Under the pieces are notes generated by a model. That model ran no database searches and was not told the origin of the DNA. It worked only from the letters and a program-made list of their open reading frames with translations. 64,000 bases of DNA from Stichopus chloronotus (lineage: Eukaryota; Echinodermata; Holothuroidea; Aspidochirotida; Stichopodidae), in NCBI GenBank assembly GCA_021234535.1, contig CM037842.1, positions 24,243,106 through 24,307,105 on the forward strand, written 5' to 3'. The position numbers were made by a program, and so were the translations under genes. This document shows positions 48,576-59,300 of this stretch, piece after piece (within the stretch, counting starts at the first letter, position 1; each line of letters starts with the position of its first letter).

Positions 48576-50092
48576 TGTGATTTGCCCCAGTGACAAGGTA
48601 TGGTAACTTGGACGGCCTCTAGCAGAAAATCTAACCACTGAAGGTACAAAAAATTGAAAAAGCCATGCATAGCCAATGTTTCAGCTTTCTAAAGAGCTGT
48701 AGCTTATATCAGTTGAAAACTTCTACAAGGCTTCAGAGACCAAATTACTTTTGCAATTTAGTGTGTAAGTTAATTTGCAAAATTAATAGAGATATGCTAC
48801 CTTAAATGTCAAAAAGTAAGATTTTGGAATTTATGAGCTTAATGTCCAAAAATGGGTTTATACTACTTGTCGTGATTGCCTAACATTAATTACATTAAAA
48901 GAATCCAAAATTTCACGCTTGACCGGTTTTTACGCATACAATTAGTTTCTATGTGGAAAATGTAAACAAATTTGCTAGTTTTGACAATGTAACAAACTAA
49001 TTTGGCTGTTGTAAGCAAAAATGATGATTCCTTTCATTGTTTTGGAATTATGTGACCATGTCATAGATCAGTAGAAGTTACCTTAGCCTTATTTAGCCTA
49101 TAATTCCTCTAGAACAGTGTGAAAATAGCCACAACACAGCTTGGGCGAGAATCGAGGAAACTTTAGAATCCTCTTATGGAATGCTAATATTTTCATCTGA
49201 AATAAAGACAACATAATCCGTTTTAAATCACACAGGTATGCTTTTTCACACTCAAATTACATTTTTTTGTACCGTCACCATTACAACAGTTGTTCACGGT
49301 TGTAGCGTAGCCTACTATGTAGGCAGCAGTATGTGTACTGTAAGCGTAGCAGAGTTTGTACTACTTCCAGACTTACCTGTTAAAAGAAAATCAAGGTATA
49401 GGTCCGTGTTCTTTCCTTGGCATTTTGTACACATCCTGGGGCTAATAAGTGAAATATATTGCATGCAAGGTTTGGAACCTATTTTTACCATTTGACACAT
49501 ACGTTTCATATATTTACTTTTTTTGTTCGTTAGAGCTTCTTGCACTTTGAGTGTTTGGCTGTATAATTGGCAAAAGCTGCAAACTGTGATCAGACATGCA
49601 TCCAATAGATCCAATAAAGTCAGTCAGAAGAGGTGTCCATACTACTACTTACAAGTTCATTTTGTAGAAACTTAATTGTAGAGTATCTGGAGTTCATGTT
49701 CATGAATGCCAGTAATTGTAGAACCAGAAACAGAACAACTGTGGTAAGATATGTTCACTGTAACTTACGCTCAAATCAAACAGTGAGAATGTTGGTTTGA
49801 AAGGTTGACCCCATGTACCCCTTTCTACTTCCTTCCTCATTCACAGTTGTAACGGAGAAGCATTTTTTTATAACTTGTAGGCAGAGTAATTATCTACTGT
49901 GATTTGCCCCAGTGACAAGGTCTGGTAACTTGGACGGCCTCTAGCAGAAAATCTAACCACTGAAGGTACAAAAAATTGAAACAGCCATGCATAGCCAATG
50001 TGTCAGCTTTCTAAGGAGAGGTAGCTTAATATCTCTGTTGAAAACTTCTGCAAGACTTCAGAGACTACATTACTTTTGCAATTTAGTGTGTA
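48576..50092 (+). repeat. 1.5-kb segment bounded by 190-bp direct repeats
   Basis: TGTGATTTGCCCCAGTGACAA to GCAATTTAGTGTGTA occurs at 48576-48767 and again at 49898-50092, about 90% identical by eye. The 1.1-kb interior has no clear protein. It could be an LTR-like non-autonomous element (TRIM) or a segmental duplication. Confidence 0.6.
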
Positions 50093-50383
50093 TGCCGTCA
50101 ATTGCACTGTTGTTAAAATCGTAAGGAGACTGTTTGAGCAGAATGCCCTCATCACTTGCGAGTTTCGTACCAGAAAAGTGTGAAAAAAGAAAAAAACATC
50201 CAAAATCTCCTTCCCAGGCTCCACCGGCGTTCTTTCACACTTGTGACGTCACGCAGTCTTAATTGAGATAGAATGAATGCGGGCAAATGGAATGAACGCT
50301 GGCACACAATTTCAAATAATGCCTAGAAATTTCCTTTTTAGTAGTGAAAAACGCTACTTACAAAAGCAAAAAAAAAAAAAAAA

Positions 50384-51270
50384 GAGGGCAATCCACGGAG
50401 TTGAATATCTCATCGCCAACATGCACATTGATTTCAATACAGTGCCTGCACATGGGAATTTGTAATAGTTTATTGCTAAGTACTTACAAAACTTGAAGTT
50501 AATTGGTTTAATAGTTCTCAAGAAATGCTGGAAATAGCAATTTTGGGGCAAAATTGTTTTTTTTTTTCTAAAAGATCAGGAAAATTTGACTCGATTTACC
50601 ATTACAGTAATATTATGTTGAACAATGTGTTCTCAGGTAAGTACTTACAAAACTGTTAGTTTGAATTGATCTAATAGTTCTCAAGCTATGCTGGAAATAC
50701 AAATTTCCTACAAAAGTGATATGCCTTGAAATTTTTCATTCTCAAGTAAGTTTTTGCAAAATTTTGCATTAAATGCTCAAATACTTCTCAAGATATGCTG
50801 GAAATAGCAATTTTTGGGCAAAATAATCTTTTTTTTCCTCAAAAATCAGCACATTTGACTCGATTTACCATACAACTAATACATCTTGCACATATTGGCA
50901 CCATGCACAACCTTACCAAGTTTCAACTTAATCGCTCATATGCTTTTCAAACTATTCTGGAAAAACCACAATTTGGACAGGTCCGGACGCACACAAACAA
51001 ACACACATGGGTGTGTAGTCACACGCACGCACACACACACGCACACGCATTGGCACGGACACGTTTTCATTTATACCACCCAACCGGATCCTCCTGTACC
51101 CATGGTCAATCTACCATGGGGTACCTCTGGGGTGTGGCTATTCATCCACTCCAAGCGTTTCCATAGCAACCATTCTCCTATGGGTGCACAGTACAATATA
51201 TAGTTCCACTAGCCAAGTGACTACAATATCTCATCTTGCCCCTATAGGGCGATGAGATAATAATAGTCAC
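50384..51270 (+). repeat. Short copy of the composite satellite/CA element
   Basis: GAGGGCAATCCACGGAGTTG at 50384, about four satellite monomers (anchors near 50478, 50637, 50743, 50910), a CA/CG-rich run, then CCCATGGTCAAT, CCATAGCAACC and CTCCTATGGGTGCACAG, in the order of the 3.3-6.8 kb copy. Confidence 0.7.
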
Positions 51271-52199
51271 TGCATGTTGTACTCTCTGCTCTCTACGACT
51301 ACGAATAAGGCATTTTTAGAAGGAGAAATTTTTAAAACAGCCGAATGATTTTAGTACATATTAGTTACGTGTTTCAATGTGGAACCTCTCTGCATTCAAT
51401 GTTCGACGTACAGGAAACCCTACAAATGTTACTAGGCCTAGTAACAGCTACCTCCAGACACAACAGACTACAAACAAGCCTCACCGTTTTCGATTTGGTA
51501 AGTTGATTTAAAAGAGAAACCAAACCAGGATTGCTGTCACGTTTACTGTCATTGGTAGTAAGCTATATGAAAAGAGCTTGATAGTCACTTAGGACTTTAC
51601 AATTCGCGGTTCCTTTCAGGTATTTGCCTATCTTTGAATGCGACTTCACAGTTTCCTTCCATCAAACCACAAAGGTTTGAATTATAATTTTAAAACTTTA
51701 TACACATAACACATATACATACACATTCATAAGATTGATAAACATGGCTGCTTATCAATGAAAGTTTATTAAAGCCATTCACGTGCGTTTTGAGTTTAAC
51801 GATAATCTTTATTTCGCATTTTTTCCCTTTTATATTCTTGGAATGATCGTGTGTTCGGGCGGGGGGGGGGGGGGACTATCCGCTCGGCATGATTAAACAT
51901 TACTTGCTTTGAAGGTGCCCATGTTAGGAGTTATGTCATCAATGCAGACATTTAACAATGTGAAACCACCATACCGTGTCCATGGCATTGTTCAGCAAGC
52001 ACCCGTCGTTGGCATAAATCTGCATATCTATGTTTTCATTTCATACTCTTGTAAATAATAATAGATAAAGAAATAAAAAACATAAGCATAATTTTCGTTT
52101 ACACAGAAAATGTGTCTCTACATTGGTGTGTTTATATTCAAAGGATCATTTAGTTTGACGACCATATAATGTTTTTGCAATGATTTTGTTGTCGCCCTA

Positions 52200-52202
<3 letters not shown>

Positions 52203-52241
<39 letters not shown>
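52203..52241. repeat. (AT)n microsatellite
   Basis: About 19 TA dinucleotides. Confidence 0.95.
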
Positions 52242-52242
<1 letters not shown>

Positions 52243-52559
52243 CTTAATAAACATAATAAGGACAAAATGCACATTAAATTCTCGTGCCCATTGTCAGCCG
52301 TAACGTATGCTGTCCTCCTTCCATCCTAAAACGTAAAGATAAAGGTTTGTTGTTAATGTCGAGATACTGTTACATTTTCAATGCGGAAAATAAACACATC
52401 TGTGATTAAATTGTCCACCTCACATTTGTTTTAAAATAGCATACTTATATAAAATAAAATATTTATGTAATGTTATTAATGGTATTATGGTAATATTAAT
52501 GGTAGTGTTACTGTACTTGGTGTACAGCGGTATGGTTAGTTACAAGTTGTTTCAAAGCG

Positions 52560-52709
52560 GTTGTCACGTTTGAAGCATATTCGTCTGGTTTGTTTGCTTT
52601 GTACACACGTATTTGAAAGTATAAAGTGATACTTACCTTTCGTATCTGCTTTCTGAGAGAGTTTCGGACGCCGTGACTTGTGAAAGAAATGACAAGAGAT
52701 TGCAAAGGT
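52560..52709 (-). other. Possible cytoplasmic-tail exon pair, unassigned
   Basis: A 40-nt segment near 52640-52679 has good splice borders (TTTCACAAG|TCACGG and GAAAG|GTAAGT) and is followed by an acceptor-like TACAAAG or CCAG and an open end. In one phase combination it reads TASETLSESRYE; in another SRRPKLSQKADTK joined to EYASNVTTALKQLV. Either could be an alternative tail for gene C (phase 1 needed, which fits the first reading only up to the second exon) or chance. Confidence 0.2.
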
Positions 52710-52779
52710 GTTTCGCAGTTATCAGAGTTATAAATCGTTTCCAGCTTAATGTGGTTTTAAACATATGTTTACAATTATA

Positions 52780-53100
52780 GCAGCAGCAATAGTAATACAA
52801 GTACTGGTTTCGTGGTAGAAGTCAATGTAGAGGTAGTAGTAGCAGTAACAGTAGTAACAACGATGGTAGCGATAATAGTATAAGAACTGAATAGTAGAAT
52901 TGTTAGTATTAGTTAAGGCACCAGGCGTAGAAGTAGTAGTAATTGAGGTATAGTAATTGTTTCTTGCAGTAATTAAAGGAGTAGACGTAGTAGTTGCAGT
53001 ATCGGTATACTATAGTAGTGACTCTGCATTAATTGCAAACTAGTAATGTATGGCAGATGCATGGCGGTAGCAATAATAATATCAGCGTTAGTATCAATTA
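52780..53100 (+). repeat. Cryptically simple (TAG/TAA/CAG)n-rich stretch
   Basis: Irregular GTAGTAGTAGCAGTAACAG-type triplets with no coding frame. Confidence 0.6.
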
Positions 53101-54636
53101 ACTGTGTTTAGTACAATTTGAAGAAATATTACATGTAGCTATGTAGACAATATCATAAGTGCCGAAGTAGCAAAAAAGTACAAGATATAGAAGCAGACGA
53201 GCGATGATTGTAACTTTAAGAGTATTAATAACGATAACAAAAATAGACAGAGCAGAGTAAAGAACATTTTGACCAGCAGCTATATTAATAAAAGCGGAAA
53301 TAATATCAACGAAAGCCAAAATTGATAATTACAGAAATAGTGGTAAAATTACTAAAAATTAGTGTAATACTAATAACTGTGATGTATCTTGTGGATCTGA
53401 TAGAATTACAATTTTAAAATGAAGTTGAAATGAAGTCATTTCAGCACTACCAGTATGTAGAAAATCATTAGCAGAAATAGCACACCCCAGACATGTAAGT
53501 CGAAGAAGAGATAGGGAAATAGTAAGAAGCAATGATAAATTAAGCTTAAATTAGTCAGAGGAGGAAAATGTTCTACTCATACGGTAACAGATAAATGATA
53601 GCGAAACTCTTATTAAATTGGTTCCCTAGTATTTGGGCGATGTTATGACGTACTACATACTCACTTATTTGAGTAGAATATTGGGGTCTAGTGCATGTGA
53701 TTGGCGAGGCTCTTTGGCAAAGTTGAGGTCTGAAGAATAGAGAATGATGAAGACTACAGAACAGATCAAAACTTGACCGACCAAAACTCGATCATTCGAA
53801 TCGAGTAAATGCACTTATAGGTCTGTGTATAATCTGACTTTTGACAATGGTATAATCGTTCGATTTCTTTGCCAGTGATAGAAATAGCATCAGGTTGTGC
53901 AGTATAGGACTAAAAATAGTAACCAATTGGCAAGCGTAAATAAAACAGACTTAACAAATTACGGAACAGAATCCAACCAGTTCTTCAGGTTGACTGCTCG
54001 CCGCAGTCATCACTATAGGGCCACAGTTAAGAGGCACATGTAAGTGAACGTTATGTTAAATAGTACTTACTGGGTAAATAAACAAATGCACTTCTTTTAG
54101 ATCTTTACTGTATCATAGGAATGTCTAAAAATTAAGCAATTAATTAAGTCTCATATAAATTTCTATGGAAAACTTGCATGTTTTGAATTAAATGACCAAT
54201 TTTAAATACAATATTCACCAACCGAAATGCAGACTAACATGCGAAAGTAATGTGTAAATGAACAGTAATATCCGTTACATGTTCTCATCCTTTTTTTTCA
54301 ATTTTACTTGGGAAATCTGAAGAAAAATCAGCATTACCGAAAACTACTTGGCAGACGTACATCTGAGGTTTCACCTGAAAACAAACACATATGATACCTT
54401 GAGTATAATAACAATAAGTATCATACGCAAATGAGGTCACAACCATCTAGTCTCATGGTGTCATGATCAACGGTGATCAACATTGTTGTTGACCACTTGA
54501 CAATTTAATTTAGGAAAAGTTGCACATTTGGAGAACCAGATATAATAGCTAATTAACACGAAAATGTTAACTAAAGTCATAGTTTATTACAAGTTCATAC
54601 TTTTATTACATCTTCTAAGGTATGCCATCTTCCTCC

Positions 54637-54975
54637 TCAGGTAAGTGAAAATATACACAAAAAGTCATAGGACACTATAACAATCAGGAATATAATGTCC
54701 GACGGGCTAACACATAAAGAGTATAGGATGATCCATGCTGAAACAGTTGACTTTTGAAAACAGGTTTTTTTTATATACAAAGCGTCATTGATTTTTAGTT
54801 CAAAATCTTTATTTCCGTTATCTATGATGCTGAAATTATTGCTGTTTGCTGTTCCGCAGTTTATGCACTGAATCATAGCTGATTTGGCTGAGAGATGTTC
54901 CGTGATCCTGGTTGCTAACATGTCTTTTTCTCTTAGCAATGTAAGTTTGGGTCTTATCGCAAGAACTTTAAAAAA
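54637..54975 (-). mobile_element. Penelope-like/GIY-YIG endonuclease fragment, frameshifted
   Basis: One frame reads TYIAKRKRHV, the next reads TRITEHLSAKSAMIQCINCG and later ELKINDALYIKK. This is the order Y-I-G-x-[ST]-x-R...R..EH...SAI..H...C...F.I......K..EA.YIK of the GIY-YIG end of Penelope-like elements and related marine retroelements. The frame change between the two parts, and loss of the rest, mark it as a dead remnant. The full-length neighbour domain (reverse transcriptase) was not found. Confidence 0.5.
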
Positions 54976-56338
54976 AAAAAAAAGATCACATTAGCTTTAA
55001 GGGTCTTAAGGAGTGTTATCTTTCAAGGAAAAGTAGTTACCAATTTTGAATGCATTGGAAATCACATGGCATTTCTTATTGATAGCTCTGAGGTGATTCG
55101 TTAAATGGTTGACCTATAAAAGGAATGGTGATCATGTAACTAATATTGCGATACTCCTTGTCCTGATTATGCATTCCTGGACTGATCATTTTAGATCATT
55201 CCAGCCCCTTCAGCTGAGAGGGGGGCGGGGACTTGGGTGAAAGGTTCTGGCTGGGAGAAAATTCCCCATCCCCCTCTTAGTGCCGTCACTCAGCGCAGAT
55301 AACCCTTGGCATCAAGTCATTGTACAGTAAATACTTTAAGTCATTCTATTAGATTGTTTTAGTTTCAGGAAGATGGTGAAATACACCTTATCTTGTCGTT
55401 TCAATTCGCTTCAAACCTGGGCATTTAGTAGGATGTTTTATGGATAAAGCACGTTAGACATTGCAATGTCTTGATAATTTTGACTTAAATACATACATGG
55501 GTAGGAAATGTACATTGGCCCAGAAAATTGAATGTTTGGAAATTGAACCACTGCCAGGTCACTGGCAATCACTGCATTATCCTGGCCCTCGCCGGCTTCA
55601 TTTCTGATCCAAACATAAATAAAGTCAATACAGTGTTGAGAGTCTTCCATGAAGAGGAAATGAATATAATCTCCAACAAACATGATGTTGCATAGGTAAA
55701 ATGGTAAAAATTCATGTTAGTCATATGCATTAACATCATTTGTTTTTTTCAAGCTGGAATACTAGTTGGAACTTTGTCATATTTTGCCACTGAAAGTCAA
55801 ATATGTTACAACCACTACAAAAACTTATTGTTAAACCCCTCTTTGGGAACATATAAATATTCATAGTCCACTTCAAGAAAGAGAGATTGATGGCTAGGCT
55901 TTCTAGGAAAGTCTGAATTTTGTGTGGCCAACAAAAATGTACAGACAATTTTCATATTCAAATATCTGAAGATGAATGTATACATCTTTTCGGATTTTGT
56001 GACAGCTTATCTTTCTCCCTACTTTCTCTTCCCTGAAACACTGATGAAGAACACAGATAGAACAAGCGAATGCCAGTACAACTCATATTCCAGCTTGAAT
56101 ATACAGAAGAGTGCATAAATTCCAATTAATTCAATTAATATGTAAATTGCAAGTATAATTTTGTTGTTTCAATAACCTAGAACTTGTTTTTAAATACAAT
56201 TTTGTGGTTCTGTATATGCTGTACTGCCTCCTCTCTATAAAAACCTAAGTTCATAAAATATTACATAAACTTCAACATTGCGTTATTTCCAGATTCAATT
56301 TAAAAATTCTAATCACCCCTACATTATCAACAATACCT

Positions 56339-56382
56339 TCAATTCTGCAAGTCGGAGAGAACAATTTGAGAAGCTCTCCTCC
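56339..56382 (-). CDS. Gene C exon 6: basic cytoplasmic tail and stop
   Basis: Acceptor TTTTTGACAG|GG at phase 1 gives RRRASQIVLSDLQN and TGA (56341-56339). The triple Arg directly follows the transmembrane exon, as expected. A GAAG|GTATTG donor-like site overlaps the stop, so a longer alternative tail cannot be excluded. Confidence 0.6.
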
Positions 56383-59300
56383 CTGTCAAAAATTGAGTAA
56401 ACGAAAATAAAAAGAAAACAGTTACTCAGAGTGTTTTGTCTCCAAGCTACTGAGATTGCACTTAAAGAGATGTTGCCTCAATCATATTAGCATATGTTGA
56501 TCTATAAGTCGTATCTAAAGGTTATGTAAGAAAGTGTCAAAAATATTAAAACGTCTATTCATTTCTGATCTTCTCAGCATGATTATTGCCCTCAGAACCT
56601 CGTCGTTTAACCCAACTCAATTTTCCCACGACTTTTATTTTACAGGTAAGTTAAAATCCGGAAGGTTTTATGTTTCAGATTCAGTGATAGTAATATTTTC
56701 CTTGTAATTAATCATTTACACATTTTAATAACTCTAAAAGTTATGTTGCTCTTTTACCCCTACCCAGATGAGAAAGTTAAGACCCTGTTTAAAGTGATTT
56801 TTTTTAAAACTCACTGTAATATCTGTATCCAAGCAGAGCGACGAAGAATCCAATCAAAAGGGACACAGTCACTGCTAGTATCAATGGCAAATTCCCACTA
56901 TCATGTTGGGATATTCGAGCGTCTTTTTGAAATAAGAATAACATAATATAAATTGCACACAGTAATTACAATTTACAAGTATGATTTGAAAAAGAATGCG
57001 AAATTAAATATTACATTCACACCTTCCCGTAAAAAGTTTGAATCTTTTTTTTTTTCCCGGGAGGAAAGCTATCTTGATTCGATTGACACTTTCACTCAAT
57101 CAAACAGTAATATTGGTATGACGTCTGTAGGTCTCCTGTTGTACCCTCGAAAAATATTACAAGTTTAACTTCAAAAGAAATTAAGTATTTTACGATTTTA
57201 TAAATGTACCGTATATAAAACTTTTATGAATTTTATGAATATTTTTTACGTGTGACATGTCATTCTCACCAACTTTGATGGTGACGTTCGCTGTCTTTGA
57301 GATGGAACCTACTCCATTATCAGCGGTACAACGATAATTTCCACCAATTTCTTCCTGAGCATCGACGAGGAGATATCGGCAAATGTCCGTACCTCCCGAT
57401 CTGCTTTTGCAAATTGGTTTGATTTCTAACGACACCCACTGGTTGCCATTTACGTATTTCTGTAATCTGACAGTTGGTAATGGATTGCCGTTAGATTCAC
57501 ATTCTAAAGACACATTGTCTCCACGGTTGACGATGAGTAGAGATTCCGTCATTATAAAAACGCTAGGTTGATCTGAAAATTACATGAACAAATACATTGT
57601 TTACACAATAGACGCAAAGAATGGGTACAGTATTTGGAATAATATCTGTCAGATAATCAAACATACATAGTAATAAATTGAATTCTTGGACAAAGCTAAG
57701 ATTCTTATATTGCTTTTCAAATACAGTGTGACCTTATTCATACTGAATTGAAGCCACTTAAATCATAATTTAAGATTAAATTAAATGGTATTACGAAGAA
57801 AGATGAGTGTGGTATATCTTGTTATCAACTTCATCACCCTACGTCGTTTTCATCTCGTCAAGGTGATTTACCCCACTCAGTTAGCAAAAAAGTGATTTTC
57901 CCCACTCATTTAGACATCACATGCTTAGGTTCCTTCGAGCTGTAATTTTTGTAATTGCATTGGAAAAAGGTTCTGAGACATATTTAGCAGCACTTTTAGT
58001 AGCTCCGATTCAGCATGTTGTGTGGTTATATCCATTCGGTTTACTGTGTATTATTAATATGAAAATTGATAAGCTATCGTTTCACACTTACAGTGCACTT
58101 CTAAAACTTCAGATGTGTTGAATTGGTACTGCAGATTCTGAACCTCACACACCATGTGCTGACCTTGGTAGTGCCTATGGCCTTCAAATTGCACTTTGGA
58201 GCAAGACCTAAGAAGTTCGCTGACTTGGTAAATATAACTCTCTGCGTTAGACAAACGTTTCTCTTCTAAATAAAATCTATAAATTAGAGATATTATAGAT
58301 TTAGGGCGGGATGACAAGTCAATGCAACAGTTGACTTCTGTCATTTCCCCTTCAATGGTTGCATTCCCAGGAAGAACAAGAAATGGATATCCTGAAAAAA
58401 AGAAAAATGGAAGTGAAAGTGGGGGTGGGCGCTGGTTCACTATCTAACGCAACAGTACGACCAAGAAACTGATGAGAATTCGTTAGGTTATGCCCTGAGG
58501 TATACATGTCTTTATGCATGTTCTTCTTAGAAGCATTTTCACCTTTTAGATGAAGTAACCTTGATGTAGTATTGCGACAAAAATGGTTCTTATGACCAAA
58601 CTAGACCGGTTTCTGCTCTCAAATTTTAGATTAGGAACGTCATCAGTAGTAAGCCTTTCCAAATATTTTATATTTGTGGCTGGGGTGTCGTAGTTCTCTT
58701 ATTGCATGTGTATAGTGCATTAGAAAGAGTTACTTATAATGCAGCTATCAATGCTTTCAAGAGATCTTCGTGAGAACCTTGGCTATCGAACGATTCATCA
58801 TTGCTTTGGAACCTTGATTTAAGGAGGAGATCTTTCAGATTTTTTTTTCACCCCCACTTTCACTATAACACTCTGCGTTAGACAAACGTTTCTCTTCTAA
58901 ATAAAATCTATAAATTAGAGATATTATAGATTTGGGGCGGGATGACAAGTCAATGCAACAGTTGACTTTTGTCATTTCCCCTCCAATGGTTGCATTCCCA
59001 GGAAGAACAAGAAATGGATATCCTGAAAAAAAGAAAAAAAAGTAGTATGTTTAAGTAATTACAGCAAGTTTATTTACCATTCATGTGTAAGGATACCAGT
59101 TTTGAGAACCTGAGAGTATGCTGCCCTCATTTTAGAAGTTTAAGAAAGTTCCTTTGTTCTTTGGAAGTTAAGCCAAGAAACCCAACACCGGAAGAGTCCT
59201 CCGTTGGAGATGCGGAAACCCCTCTGAGTCACTCATGTTAGTCTTGGAGGAGCACTTGGCCTGTGCAGACGTCGCCTCCTTGACTCCGGCGTTTTGTTGC

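Larger units (their letters stand above)
51280..54600. other. Intergenic, mostly simple and AT-rich sequence
   Basis: Holds the G-run at about 51860, the AT microsatellite and the triplet-rich stretch. No exon other than the doubtful pair at 52.6 kb. Confidence 0.5.

Noticed and set aside
49238..49614. Overlapping 85- and 99-codon frames on opposite strands
   Set aside because: They lie in the interior of the direct-repeat segment, show no motif and open on both strands by chance.
55438..55683. 81-codon minus-strand frame with a GC-richer middle (NEAGEGQDNAVIASDLAV)
   Set aside because: Looks coding-like for about 50 codons but has no recognisable family, no clear splice partners and no phase fit to gene C.
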